The notes: generated from the letters alone by a model not told the origin. A stretch of 64,000 bases of DNA from Lujinxingia vulgaris (GCF_007997015.1 NZ_VOSM01000009.1:1-64000), one strand, 5' to 3'. Positions 46,092 to 56,151 are shown, counted from the stretch's first letter. Made by a program: numbers and translations.

Positions 46092-48575
46092 ATGACAATG
46101 ACTCAGGACTGGCTTCAACACCTCAACCCCGATCAGCGCCAGGCCGTCACCCACCCGGCCGGCCCCCTGCTGGTGCTCGCCGGCGCGGGCAGCGGCAAGA
46201 CCCGCGTGCTCACCCACCGCATCGCGTATCTTATCGCCGAGCAGGGCGTCGCACCGCATCAGATCGTGGCGATGACCTTTACCAACAAGGCCGCCCAGGA
46301 GATGCGCGAGCGCGTCGACCAGCTCCTCGACGGCCAGGGCCAGGGTGGCCAGGTCACCATCAGCACCTTCCACAGCCTGGGCGCGCGGATTCTGCGCCGA
46401 CACGCCCCGGCGGCCGGCCTGGACTGGAACTTCTCGATCTACGACGACGCCGACCAGCGCCGGCTGATCACCCGCATCCTCGATGAAGCCGGCGATGAGC
46501 GCGCCCGCGCCGACGTGCGCCGTCTGCAGAGCTACATCGACGCCTGCAAAAACCGCGGCTGGACACCCACCCAGGCCCACGAACACGCCCATGACGCCCG
46601 CGCCGAGGCCGACGCCGAGCTCTATGCCAACTACCAGCGCGCCCTCACCCATGCCGGCGCCGTCGATTTTGGTGATCTCATCCTGGGCGTGCTCGTGCTC
46701 TTTCGCGAGCACCCCGAACTCGCGAAACAATACAGCAAGCGCTGGCAGCACGTGCTCGTCGACGAGTTCCAGGACACCAACCCCGCTCAGTACGAGCTGC
46801 TCGACCACCTGACCGTCGCCCACAACAACCTCACCGTGGTCGGCGACGACGACCAGGCCATCTACCGCTGGCGCGGCGCCACCGTGGCCAACATCTTAGG
46901 GTTTGAAGACGCCAACGAAAAAGCTGCCCGGGTCAAACTCGAGCAAAACTACCGCTCCACCTCCGTGATCCTGGAGGCCGCCAACGACGTCATCGCCCGC
47001 AACGATCGCCGCCACGCCAAAAAGCTCTGGACCGAGCGCCAGGGCGGCGAGCCCATCGTGGCGTTTACCGGCGCCGACGATCGTGAGGAGGCGGCCTATG
47101 TGGCCGAGACGATCTTCGATATGGCGCGCCAGGGCGGCAACTTCGACGACGTGGCGATCTTCTACCGCACCAACGCCCAGGGCCGCCTCTTCGAGGAGCA
47201 GCTGCGCCAGTGGGGCATCCCCTACCGCATCATCGGGGGCCTGAGCTTTTATGCGCGCGAGGAGATCAAAGATCTGCTGGCGTACCTGCGCTGCGCGCTC
47301 AACCCCCGCGATGATGTGGCCACCGCCCGCGTCATCAACACCCCGCGCCGCGGCGTGGGCAAGACCACGCTCGAGAAGTTGGCCGCCGCAACGTCTGTGC
47401 CCGGCGTTGAGAGCCTGCAGGGCGCGCTCCTCCTCGCTTTGGAAGATCGCCCCGCCCAGAACGACCTCTTCGCCGCGCGTCGCCCTCGACCCTCCAACGC
47501 CACCGAGCGCCTGCTGGTGGAGAGCGTCGAGGAGCTCAGCGGCGTCTCGCGCCGCGGCATCGAGGATTTTTGGACGATCTTGGAGGCCACCCGCGACGAT
47601 CTTCTCCACTACGACGAGCTCACCCCGGTGCTTGAGCGCCTCATCGAGCGCATCGCCTACTTCGAGCACCTTGAGCGCACCGACTCCGAGAGCGCCGAAG
47701 ATCGCACCCGCAACGTCGGCGAGTTGTTAAGCGCCATTGAGGAGTTCGAGCAGGATCCCAACAGCGACGCGCTCATCGCCTCAGTGCAGGAGGCGATGCC
47801 CGACGACATCGACGATCTGCTCACCACCGCCCCGGCCTCGCTTCGGCTGCGCGCCTTCCTCGACCGCTCAGCGCTTGTGCAATCCACCGACGGCGACGAC
47901 GGCCCCGGTCAGGCGGTGACCATGATGACGATTCACGGCTCCAAAGGCCTGGAGTTCCCCACGGTCTTTGTCGCCGGCCTCGAAGAAGAGACCTTCCCCA
48001 GCCTGCGCGACCCCGGCGACAGCGAGGAGCTCGCCGAGGAGCGCCGGCTGGCCTACGTGGCCATCACCCGCGCCGAAGATCGTCTGTACATGACCAACGC
48101 GCGCCGGCGGCGCGTCTACGGGCAGTTCAAAGACACCGAACCCAGCCGCTTCTTGCTCGACATCGATCCGAGCCGCCTCATCATCGACCCGCGCAGCGCC
48201 GCAAAAGAGCTCGACTACGCCCGCGACCGTCGAAAACGTCTGGGCGCCCCCCACGGCGAGTTCCCCGAGCCGCATATCCCCTCCCAGGGCGCGGCGGCCT
48301 ACGACTTCAACCAGGCCCCGGCCTCCGACGAGCACCTGGCCCAGGACACCCCCGACTGGGAGTCGAGCTTCTCGCAGACCCCGCAGGAGTGGGACGTCAC
48401 CCACACCCCCTCCGGCGACGACCAGCTCATCGGCGTGACCGTCAGCCACACCCGCTTCGGCATTGGCGAGGTCGTGGGCGTCTCGGGCTCCGGCGACAAA
48501 GCCCGACTGACCGTCGACTTTCCGGCGGTAGGTCAGCAGACGGTGATTCGCAAGTTCTTGAAAGTGTTGGGATAA
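46092..48575 (+). CDS. uvrD: UvrD/PcrA-type ATP-dependent DNA helicase
   Basis: An 827-residue superfamily 1 3'-5' helicase acting in excision repair, mismatch repair or rolling-circle and recombination control. It begins LNPDQRQAVTHPAGPLLVLA and holds all SF1A motifs: Walker A GAGSGKT (31-37), VDEFQDTN, DDQAIYRWRGA, LEQNYRST, TIHGSKGLEFPTVFVAG and AYVAITRAED. An insert with Leu/Asp-rich helices near 440-560 is longer than in E. coli UvrD. The C-terminal 50 residues (TVSHTRFGIGEVVGVSGSG) match the PcrA Tudor-like end that contacts RNA polymerase. ATG 46092 or 46098 is likely; no good ribosome-binding site. pcrA is an equally fair name. A 580-bp dyad array follows directly. Confidence 0.95.
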   Translation: MTMTQDWLQHLNPDQRQAVTHPAGPLLVLAGAGSGKTRVLTHRIAYLIAEQGVAPHQIVAMTFTNKAAQEMRERVDQLLDGQGQGGQVTISTFHSLGARILRRHAPAAGLDWNFSIYDDADQRRLITRILDEAGDERARADVRRLQSYIDACKNRGWTPTQAHEHAHDARAEADAELYANYQRALTHAGAVDFGDLILGVLVLFREHPELAKQYSKRWQHVLVDEFQDTNPAQYELLDHLTVAHNNLTVVGDDDQAIYRWRGATVANILGFEDANEKAARVKLEQNYRSTSVILEAANDVIARNDRRHAKKLWTERQGGEPIVAFTGADDREEAAYVAETIFDMARQGGNFDDVAIFYRTNAQGRLFEEQLRQWGIPYRIIGGLSFYAREEIKDLLAYLRCALNPRDDVATARVINTPRRGVGKTTLEKLAAATSVPGVESLQGALLLALEDRPAQNDLFAARRPRPSNATERLLVESVEELSGVSRRGIEDFWTILEATRDDLLHYDELTPVLERLIERIAYFEHLERTDSESAEDRTRNVGELLSAIEEFEQDPNSDALIASVQEAMPDDIDDLLTTAPASLRLRAFLDRSALVQSTDGDDGPGQAVTMMTIHGSKGLEFPTVFVAGLEEETFPSLRDPGDSEELAEERRLAYVAITRAEDRLYMTNARRRRVYGQFKDTEPSRFLLDIDPSRLIIDPRSAAKELDYARDRRKRLGAPHGEFPEPHIPSQGAAAYDFNQAPASDEHLAQDTPDWESSFSQTPQEWDVTHTPSGDDQLIGVTVSHTRFGIGEVVGVSGSGDKARLTVDFPAVGQQTVIRKFLKVLG

Positions 48576-48590
48576 TCGACCCACGCATGT

Positions 48591-49171
48591 GACCCACGGT
48601 CACTTTTTCAGCCGACCCACGGTCACCCTAAAGACCGACCCACGGTCACTTTTTCAGCTGACCCACGGTCACCCTAAAGACCGACCCACGGTCACCTTTT
48701 CAGCCGACCCACGGTCACCTTTTCAGCTGACCCACGGTCACCTCCCAAACCGACCCACGGTCACCTCCCAACCGACCCACGGTCACCTCCCAGACCGACC
48801 CACGGTCACCTCCCAAACCGACCCACGGTCACCTCCCAAACCGACCCACGGTCACCTCTCAACCGACCCACAGTCACCTTTTTTACCGACCCACGGTCAC
48901 CTCCCAACCGACCCACGGTCACCTTTTCAGCCGACCCACGGTCACTTTTTCTGACCCACGGTCACCCTAAAGACCGACCCACGGTCACCTCCCAACCGAC
49001 CCACGGTCACCCTAAAGACCGACCCACGGTCACCTCCCAGACCGACCCACGGTCACCTTTTCAGCCGCCCCACGGTCACCTCCCAAACCGACCCACGGTC
49101 ACCTCCCAAACCGACCCACGGTCACTTTTTCAGCTGACCCACGGTCACCTCCCAGACCGACCCACGGTCAC
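48591..49171 (+). repeat. 26-copy GACCCACGGTCAC dyad array
   Basis: Twenty-six copies of GACCCACGGTCAC (one GACCCACAGTCAC, one GCCCCACGGTCAC) lie on average 22.7 bp apart; a partial copy at 48578 precedes them. The core is a TGACC-CAC-GGTCA dyad when preceded by T. Spacers are 8-10 bp and come in a few recurring kinds (TTTTTCAGC, CCTAAAGACC, CTCCCAAACC, CTTTTCAGCC) arranged as a mosaic, a sign of unit duplication and shuffling. The array fills the space between the uvrD stop and a terminator. Spacing is close to two helical turns, so most cores face much the same side. Not a CRISPR, because spacers are short and repeated, and not coding. Confidence 0.95.
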
Positions 49172-49192
49172 CGATCGATGAGAATTGGCGCC

Positions 49193-49234
49193 ATAAAAAA
49201 CGCCCACCCGGAGCTCCGGGTGGGCGTTTTTTAT
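49193..49234. terminator. 42-nt perfect palindromic terminator
   Basis: ATAAAAAACGCCCACCCGGA and its complement form a perfect palindrome with A and T tracts at both ends, serving the uvrD side (after the array) and the isocitrate dehydrogenase side. Confidence 0.93.
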
Positions 49235-49250
49235 GACCCTTTAAAAGCGG

Positions 49251-49306
49251 CGTCACAGAAGCGACCTGCTCAAGTTGCGCCGCGTCACAGAAGCGACCTG
49301 CTCAAG
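49251..49306. repeat. 24-bp direct repeat, two copies
   Basis: CGTCACAGAAGCGACCTGCT plus CAAG occurs at 49251-49274 and again at 49283-49306, 32 bp apart. A third, decayed copy (CTCAAAAGCGACCT) starts near 49318. It has no clear dyad and differs from the nearby 13-bp core family. Confidence 0.75.
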
Positions 49307-49374
49307 CTGAGCCGCCTCTCAAAAGCGACCTAAACGAACGACCTCGCACAAACGATGCCGCCGGCCGAAAGGTC

Positions 49375-50394
<1,020 letters not shown>

Positions 50395-50511
50395 GACAAC
50401 TCCCTTTACGTGATCGCCGCGCTTCTTACGCGGCGTCATTGACCTTATTCGATAGCTTCATCGCGCGCGCCTGAGGCGTCTTGCACCTTTTAAGGGGCGC
50501 GCGGCGGCGAC

Positions 50512-50541
50512 ACCATAGAAGAGCCCCACCATCGGGGTCAA
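50512..50541 (-). promoter_or_regulatory. predicted promoter of the isocitrate dehydrogenase gene
   Basis: Read on the minus strand: TTGACC (50541-50536), 18 bp, TATGGT (50517-50512). Transcription would start near 50505, 110 nt before the ATG. Confidence 0.5.
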
Positions 50542-50758
50542 TAGCCCCGAAAAGGGGCCCGCCGCCTGAGCTTATCCCCCTGCCTCCTGAGCCCACCCCG
50601 GTCGCACTTCTGCGGCGGTTGCAAGGGAAACTTTTTGGTGATGAGCACCTCGGAATTACATTCATAGTGTGAATAGTGATCTCGGCTCGACTCGGGGGGA
50701 ACCGGTCCGCGGTGCGCCTCGTGGGCCGAACGTCTCACGCCGCATAAGGAGGTCCACC
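50542..50758 (+). other. upstream region of the small exported protein gene
   Basis: The AT-rich part 50630-50680 probably holds the plus-strand promoter. An imperfect dyad ATTCA-TAGTG-TGAAT lies at 50660-50674. No gene is seen. Confidence 0.35.
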
Positions 50759-51271
50759 ATGGCACTATCCTGGGCACCCCGATGGCTGGTGATGCTGAGC
50801 CTTGTCGCGCTGGCCATCACCGCGTTCTCCGCACATGCGCGCGCCGCCGAACCGGCTGCGGCCGACACGACTCCCGAGGCTGACGTTCAACGCGTCGAAG
50901 ATCGCGTCATCGAGGAACGCGAACGCGAAACTGACCCGGTCGAGGGCACCCAGGAACGCGAACGCCAGACCATCATCACCGAGCCGGAGTCGCCCAACTA
51001 CATGGGCGTGCTCGCCAGAAACGCCTTTCTGGGCGGCATCACCGGCGGTCTTGTGGGCACGGGCGTCTACCTGCTCTCGGGGCGAGAATATACGCCCTGG
51101 ACCATCGCCTACTTCGCCGGCGGCGGCATCCTGGTCGGTACGGCCGCGGGCGCCGTCGAGCTGGTCGTGCGCGAGGAGCGCAACGCCGACGCCCTGGCCG
51201 CGCGCCGCTACATGCTGGAGCACGAGCTTCCTAAAACGGTGCGCGTCCCGCTGCTGCGCATCGACTTCTAA
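50759..51271 (+). CDS. exported protein with glycine-rich hydrophobic segments
   Basis: A 170-residue protein of unknown function. A signal peptide (VMLSLVALAITAFSAHARAA) is followed by an acidic/basic helix (VQRVEDRVIEERERETDPV) and two Gly-rich hydrophobic stretches (AFLGGITGGLVGTGVYLL, IAYFAGGGILVGTAAGAV) that resemble the glycine-zipper segments of small envelope proteins. AAGGAGG, the strongest ribosome-binding site in the window, stands 6 nt before the ATG. Possibly an inner-membrane hairpin. Confidence 0.75.
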   Translation: MALSWAPRWLVMLSLVALAITAFSAHARAAEPAAADTTPEADVQRVEDRVIEERERETDPVEGTQERERQTIITEPESPNYMGVLARNAFLGGITGGLVGTGVYLLSGREYTPWTIAYFAGGGILVGTAAGAVELVVREERNADALAARRYMLEHELPKTVRVPLLRIDF

Positions 51272-51366
51272 AGGGTGCCCGGCGCAGATCCCGCCACTGC
51301 CATCTTGCGCGGCCGCGCCGCGGCCCCGGGCCGCCAGACACCCCTGTTTTGACGTTGGAGGCACCT

Positions 51367-51462
51367 ATGGCAACAACCTCGTTGGTCCGCCTGCTTATCT
51401 CACTGGTGCTTTTGCTGACCCTTGCCCTGACCTCGGTATGGACCTGGGCGCTGCCCTCCTGA
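51367..51462 (+). CDS. 31-residue membrane microprotein
   Basis: ATG after GGAGG at 5 nt, then 31 codons and TGA. The peptide is one hydrophobic helix (LVRLLISLVLLLTLALTSVW) with a short start and tail. Good spacing of the ribosome-binding site and the all-hydrophobic content argue for a real small membrane protein, like those that assist transporters. It lies 95 nt after the exported protein gene and may be co-transcribed. Confidence 0.55.
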   Translation: MATTSLVRLLISLVLLLTLALTSVWTWALPS

Positions 51463-51588
51463 GCCCTCGCGGCGCGCCGTGCTCCTGCGGCGATGGTTGT
51501 CCTGAGCTTCACATCGGGTTAGATCCGCGCACGTTATGCCCTCGCGCCCACCGCGGGCTCTTTCCGCGCCTGACCCCCGAGCTCTTTG

Positions 51589-53166
51589 ATGACCACGCTT
51601 CCTTTTGACGCCATCGCCCACCTCATTGAGACCGCCCAGCAGGAGCACGCGCTCAGCGATCGCGCGCTGGTGGCCGCCATTCAACTCTTCTCGCGCACCG
51701 GCGATCTTCCCGCTGCGGCCCGCGAAGATGAAGACGTCGCCCGCGCCGTACTCACTGCCACCTGGCTGCTCTTTGTGGCCGCACCCCGCCGCGCACCCCG
51801 CGCCTTTGTGACCGCCTCGATGCACCTGGAGCTGGTCAGCGCCGATGAGCGCGACTTCGACGCGATCTTCCCCGAGCTCAAAGCCCTGCTCGCCGAAGAC
51901 GCCCCGGCGCTTGATGAGATCTCGGGCGAAGCCTGGCTGAGCGCCTTTAGTAAGGCGGCCGACACCGACATCGACCTCCACGCCGATCTCGACACGCTGC
52001 AGTCCCGGGTCGATGCGCCGCTGGCCGTGCTCCGAGAGCACCACGAAGCCTTCACCGCCTTTGTCAGCTCCCAGATGGACGCCATCGTCGCCGGCTTCGA
52101 CGAAGGCGTGCGCCGGGGCGAGCTCAGCGCCCTCGACGCCATCGACCTCCCGGAAGGCTTTGATCGCGACGACCCGAACGCCCTTCGCAACCTGGCCGAT
52201 GAGCGCATGCAGCTTGGCGACGTCCAGTCGGCCGAGGCCCTCCTCTCCCGCTTCGTCGAGCTCAACCCCGAGGACATCGACGCGCTCGTCGAGCGAGGCA
52301 TCGCCCGCGGCGCCCTCGAAGATCTGCGCGGCGCCCAGGACGACTTCGATCGCGCCCTTAAGCTCGACCCGACCTCGGTGGCCGCTCGCATCAACCGCGC
52401 GCTCACCCACCACGCGCTCGGCCAGGTCGAAGCCGCCATCGCCGACTACGACGCCGCCCTCGAACAGGTCGACGACGACGCCGACCTCTGGATCAACCGC
52501 GCCGTCGCCCGCTTTGCCAGCAACAACTTCTCCGGTGCCATGGCCGACCTCAACCGCGCGCTGGAGCTCAACGACCGCCACCTCATCGCCCTCTTCCAGC
52601 GCGGCAACGTGCGCCGGGTGCTAGGCGAGCTGGGCTACGCGCTGCAAGACTACGAGAAGGCCATTCAGATCAAGCCCGACTTCGTCGACGTCTACGCCGC
52701 CCGCGGCTACCTCTACCTCCAGCTCGAGGAGCCCCAGAAAGCCGCCGCCGACTTCGGGCTCGCCATCGGTTTTGAGCCCTCCGAGCCGATGCACTACTAC
52801 AACCGCGCCCACGCCCGCCTGCTCGACCAGGACTTCAAAGGCGCCATCGCCGACTACGACGCCGCCCTGGAGCTCGCCCCCGACGATGTCGAAGCACTGG
52901 CCAACCGCGGCGGCGCCCGCATGATCGACGGCGACCTGGAAGGCGCCATTGAGGATTGGGAGCGCGCCATCGAGATCGATCCCTACTACCCCACGCCCTA
53001 CCTCAAGCGCGCCGCGATGTGGATCGCTGCCGAAGAAAACGAACAGGCCGCAAGCGACCTGGCCGCCGCCCTGGAGTGCGCCCCCGAAAACTGGGAGCAC
53101 CGAAAAGACGTGCAAGAAACCCTCGACGAGATCCTCGCCGAGCTGGGCTTCGACGCGCCTAACTGA
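51589..53166 (+). CDS. TPR protein
   Basis: A 525-residue cytoplasmic protein. Residues 1-200 are helical and non-repetitive; from about 205 to 500 there are eight or nine TPR units (for example ARGALEDLRGAQDDFDRALK, AVARFASNNFSGAMADLNRA, FKGAIADYDAALELAPDD). These repeats bind partner proteins. There is no catalytic motif. A TTG at 51586 would add one residue; ATG 51589 is chosen. Partners cannot be named. Confidence 0.85.
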   Translation: MTTLPFDAIAHLIETAQQEHALSDRALVAAIQLFSRTGDLPAAAREDEDVARAVLTATWLLFVAAPRRAPRAFVTASMHLELVSADERDFDAIFPELKALLAEDAPALDEISGEAWLSAFSKAADTDIDLHADLDTLQSRVDAPLAVLREHHEAFTAFVSSQMDAIVAGFDEGVRRGELSALDAIDLPEGFDRDDPNALRNLADERMQLGDVQSAEALLSRFVELNPEDIDALVERGIARGALEDLRGAQDDFDRALKLDPTSVAARINRALTHHALGQVEAAIADYDAALEQVDDDADLWINRAVARFASNNFSGAMADLNRALELNDRHLIALFQRGNVRRVLGELGYALQDYEKAIQIKPDFVDVYAARGYLYLQLEEPQKAAADFGLAIGFEPSEPMHYYNRAHARLLDQDFKGAIADYDAALELAPDDVEALANRGGARMIDGDLEGAIEDWERAIEIDPYYPTPYLKRAAMWIAAEENEQAASDLAAALECAPENWEHRKDVQETLDEILAELGFDAPN

Positions 53167-53202
53167 GACGGGCAATCGCCTGAGTCGCAGCTCGCCACCC
53201 GC

Positions 53203-53232
53203 AAAAAAGCCGCCCGAAGGGGCGGCTTTTTT
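53203..53232. terminator. bidirectional terminator
   Basis: AAAAAAGCCGCCC-GAAG-GGGCGGCTTTTTT between the TPR gene and the convergent peptidase gene. Confidence 0.93.
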
Positions 53233-53263
53233 GATCAGCAAAACGCGTCGTACGCAGACGCCA

Positions 53264-54061
53264 TCAGAACTTCGGCTTCATCGCCTGAAACGCCTCTCGC
53301 CCATCGCGGGTCGGCGTCTGCGGCAGCTGAGCGATGAGCGCTTCGATGCGCTCAATGCGATCATCGGCGTGAGGGTGGGTGAGCAAAAACTCGGGAAGCT
53401 GCGGCCCGTCGCCCTCGAGCTTTCTGAAGAAGGTCACAAAGCCGTGCGGGTCGTAATCCATACGCACCATATAACGCAGCCCCCACTCATCGGCGTCGCG
53501 CTCATGATCACGGCTGTACTTGAGCATAAAGCCCTGGGCGGCCACCGCCCCCACCAGCTGACCGAGCAGCCCGGGGTTCTGCCCCAGCGCGAGCTGCGCC
53601 AGCGCGTCGATGCCATAGGCCGTCACAAGACGCTGCGCGATATGGCGGCGCGTCACATGCGCCACCTCATGGGAGAGCACCGCGACAAGCTCCGACTCGC
53701 TCTCCATCGCCCGCAAGAGCCCGGAGTAGACGTAGATACCGCCGCCCGGGATCGCAAACGCGTTGATCTGCGAGGGGTCGTCGACCACCTTAAACCTGAA
53801 CGCCAGCCCGCTTGGGCGGTTGGGCACCGCGCGCACCACCTGCTCACCGAGCTGCTGCACATAGCGCTGCACCTCGGCGTCCGGGTGCATCGTAAGCTCC
53901 TTCTCCAGCTCATCGGCCATCTGGCGGCCCATGGCCACCTCATCGCTGATCGGTACCAGCGCATCGGCCGCCGCCCGCCCCGGGGTGGTCGCACAACCCA
54001 GCGCGTTCACGCCCGACCCCAGCGTGAGCACCATCAACACCATCGTCATCCATCGTCGCAT
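53264..54061 (-). CDS. M48 family zinc metallopeptidase lipoprotein
   Basis: A 265-residue periplasmic lipoprotein of the BepA/LoiP-type M48 peptidases, which check outer-membrane assembly. Signal and lipobox NALGC; zinc motif H131-E-V-A-H135 with the downstream acidic ligand in DADEWGLRYM (third ligand Glu). PGGGIYVYSGLL before the motif and HPHADDRIERIEAL near the end are family hallmarks. It lacks the TPR domain of BepA. GGAGG is 5 nt before the ATG at 54061. Likely acts in envelope protein quality control. Confidence 0.92.
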   Translation of the reverse strand: MRRWMTMVLMVLTLGSGVNALGCATTPGRAAADALVPISDEVAMGRQMADELEKELTMHPDAEVQRYVQQLGEQVVRAVPNRPSGLAFRFKVVDDPSQINAFAIPGGGIYVYSGLLRAMESESELVAVLSHEVAHVTRRHIAQRLVTAYGIDALAQLALGQNPGLLGQLVGAVAAQGFMLKYSRDHERDADEWGLRYMVRMDYDPHGFVTFFRKLEGDGPQLPEFLLTHPHADDRIERIEALIAQLPQTPTRDGREAFQAMKPKF

Positions 54062-54278
54062 TGCTTCCTCCAGCCTCATCGAAGCCCGCTCCCGGGCCAC
54101 ACAGTCATTTAAAGACGCATCAAGCGCGTATAGATTTAATCAAGCAACGCGCGCCGACAACCTCGAAGGCCACTGGCCGTGGAATGCCGCCGCGTCTACC
54201 CTGCGTTTCTTACTCGCAACCCCGAGGTGCGCTTCCTCACACCGAGACGCGCCTCAACGCCCAACTTCGGAGAGAGCT

Positions 54279-54437
54279 ATGTGTCTGATCTGCGTAGAGT
54301 TCGCAAAAGAACGCATGACCCCGCTTGAAGCCCGCCGCGCCCTTGGCGAGATGATCGAGGGCATGGAGCCCGAACACGTCGCCGAGGTCGAGGCGATGCT
54401 CACCGAGGCCGAAGAGGCGCAGGCTGACGAGGACTAG
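54279..54437 (+). CDS. small conserved-looking CxxC protein (MCLICVEF)
   Basis: A 52-residue protein, MCLICVEFAKERMTPLEARR onward, with a Cys-x2-Cys at residues 2-5 and an acidic C-terminus. The EARRALGEM segment resembles short hypothetical proteins I recall from deltaproteobacteria. GGAGAG stands 6 nt before the ATG. Metal binding by the two Cys is possible. A longer frame exists upstream without a start signal. Own terminator follows. Confidence 0.7.
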   Translation: MCLICVEFAKERMTPLEARRALGEMIEGMEPEHVAEVEAMLTEAEEAQADED

Positions 54438-54483
54438 CCTCACCACACCTTACGGATCTTCATCCGGTGAACCTCCAGTCGCC

Positions 54484-54512
54484 AAAAAGCGCCGCGAAAG
54501 CGGCGCTTTTTT
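54484..54512. terminator. terminator
   Basis: AAAAAGCGCCGC-GAAA-GCGGCGCTTTTTT, 45 bp past the small CxxC gene; it also isolates the metal operon from upstream transcription. Confidence 0.93.
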
Positions 54513-54623
54513 GTCGCACAAGCGTAAGAGCGTTGACGGGTGCAACGTCTTTCCCGTGAGTAGATTCTGTCCCTGCGCTGGTGAGCGTGCCCTCGATTGC
54601 AAGCGAACAGACGGACGCCCATC

Positions 54624-54670
54624 TACTACCGTCAATCGTATTTGACATCTACTATCGCCGCTCGTAAGAT
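54624..54670 (+). promoter_or_regulatory. promoter and operator-like sites of the metal operon
   Basis: TTGACA (54642-54647), 17 bp, TAAGAT (54665-54670), the best promoter in the window. GTCAA-N6-TTGAC (54631-54646) is a dyad over the -35. TACTAC at 54624 and TACTAT at 54650 repeat as half-sites 26 bp apart (each within CATCTACTA). A BlaI-type repressor encoded just downstream is the expected binder. The leader is about 45 nt. Confidence 0.65.
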
Positions 54671-54719
54671 ATGGGGCGGCACAGGTGACCGCCCCTCGTA
54701 CCCTGATCTGGAGTTCATC

Positions 54720-55142
54720 GTGAAAGGCATCCGAATTCGACCCGAGCAACAGGGGCTTCGCACCTCGCTCTTCGACCTCGAAGCCGAGATTATGGAGATC
54801 GTCTGGGACGAAGGCTGGGAAGAATTCGCTGTAGCGGACGTCCACCGAATCCTCGAGACCCAGCGCGAGATCGCATACACGACGGTCATGACGACCATAA
54901 GCCGACTCTACGACAAAGATCTTTTAACGCGCCGCAAAGAAGGACGACGCTACCTCTACACCGCGATCATGAGCCGTACCGAGTTCATTGAGGCGATGAC
55001 GCGAGAAGTATTGGAGAGCCTCCCACCGGTTGGACAGAAAGCGGCCGTTGCTCTTCTCGTGGAGCGGGTCGCCCAGGCTGACCACGATGAGCTCGACCGC
55101 CTCGAAGCCTTGATCCGCAAGCGGAGAAAACACGATGAATGA
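54720..55142 (+). CDS. BlaI/MecI/CopY-family repressor
   Basis: A 140-residue winged-helix repressor. The N-terminal domain matches Bla[61 protein letters not shown] with its wing; the C-terminal helices make the dimer. No Cys is present, so it lacks the CopY copper motif and cannot sense metal that way. BlaI proteins are released by proteolysis through a membrane M56 partner, which is the next, overlapping gene. The GTG at 54720 has GGAG 7 nt upstream. It most likely controls its own operon. Confidence 0.93.
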   Translation: MKGIRIRPEQQGLRTSLFDLEAEIMEIVWDEGWEEFAVADVHRILETQREIAYTTVMTTISRLYDKDLLTRRKEGRRYLYTAIMSRTEFIEAMTREVLESLPPVGQKAAVALLVERVAQADHDELDRLEALIRKRRKHDE

Positions 55143-56139
55143 AGTGTATTTCCCGCTGGCGGCAGTAGCGACGACCTTCTTTGTTGTGATCCCGTTATTA
55201 ACGCTCCTCTGCCGTGGAGCGCTGGCCTGGAGCCGTCGACGCACGTCGTCCTGGGCGAATTTTGGCTCCGAGACAACCTTTGGCTGGCTCGTTGCGCCAA
55301 CTCTTCTGCCGATTTTATGGCTGACCTCGTCTGCATTGCATCAGAGTGAACCGGGCATCGCCGCAGATCCCTGTCTGATGGATCATGTGGCAACGACCTG
55401 TGTCGACACGTTTATGCTTCTGGGATTCATGCTGGCAGGCATCGTTTTGACCGTCGGCGTGCGGCTCTGGCGAGAGTGGCCACAAACACCGTTGCACCGC
55501 CTCGGTGATGCGCATGAATTGAGCCAAAGCATTGGCTTGATCGCCAGAAACGATGCGTATTTGCGCTCGCTTCGCATCGCCGTAGTCGAACACTCCACCG
55601 AGCCCATTTTCACGCTCGGGCTCTTGCGGCCCATCGTCGTGATGGATGCGTGCTTTGTCAGAGACGCGGACGCCTCGATGTTGCGGGCCGCGCTCCTGCA
55701 CGAGTATGCGCACATCACCGGGCTCGATACTCTGCGCAGCTTCATGATCAGGCTGTGTCTGAGCGTTAATCCAGCGGGATCGTTGCTCCAGGCAGACTTC
55801 GCTCGTTGGCGCAGCGCTCGAGAGGCGCTCTGCGATACAGAGGCCGTTCATCACGGCGGAGAACCCCTGGCGCTTGCCGAGAGCATCGTCAAGGCCGCCC
55901 GATTTCGCTGTGGCGCGCTGCTCCCAAACGCCGCTGCCTTATGCGGTGACAATGCGATCGCGCTTCGACTCCGAGTCACACTTCTACTCGACGGACCGCC
56001 TGCACCTGTAAAGACGTTGGGACATATCATCCTCCTGCTTACGGCCCTCGCCATCTTCGGCGTGCCTCATCTGGAGGGCTTCGGCCTGCTCGAACACTTC
56101 CACTTCGAAGTTGAGCGCGTGCTCCATCTCCACCAGTGA
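55135..56139 (+). CDS. M56 (BlaR1-type) membrane metalloprotease with His-rich tail
   Basis: A 334-residue polytopic zinc protease. Membrane segments lie at about 4-27, 47-66, 92-110 and 288-305. The protease motif HEYAH (189-193) with the distal acidic ligand in [10 protein letters not shown] sits in the long loop between segments 3 and 4, as in BlaR1. The penicillin-binding sensor domain of BlaR1 is absent. In its place, after the last segment, are 25 residues rich in His ([18 protein letters not shown]; five His in all). It overlaps the repressor gene by 8 bp and lies 12 bp before czcC. Metal sensing by the tail, leading to repressor cleavage, is inference. Confidence 0.88.
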   Translation: MNEVYFPLAAVATTFFVVIPLLTLLCRGALAWSRRRTSSWANFGSETTFGWLVAPTLLPILWLTSSALHQSEPGIAADPCLMDHVATTCVDTFMLLGFMLAGIVLTVGVRLWREWPQTPLHRLGDAHELSQSIGLIARNDAYLRSLRIAVVEHSTEPIFTLGLLRPIVVMDACFVRDADASMLRAALLHEYAHITGLDTLRSFMIRLCLSVNPAGSLLQADFARWRSAREALCDTEAVHHGGEPLALAESIVKAARFRCGALLPNAAALCGDNAIALRLRVTLLLDGPPAPVKTLGHIILLLTALAIFGVPHLEGFGLLEHFHFEVERVLHLHQ

Positions 56140-56151
56140 CCTGAGGTTTGA

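Noticed and set aside
48589-48954. 121-residue protein rich in Pro-Thr-His across the array
   Set aside because: The frame is open only because the repeat lacks stops; the 22-23 bp unit is not a multiple of three, so the peptide changes register and has no start signal.
48591-49171. CRISPR array
   Set aside because: Repeats are 13 bp and dyadic, spacers are 8-10 bp and recur; no cas genes are near. This is a tandem binding-site-like array.
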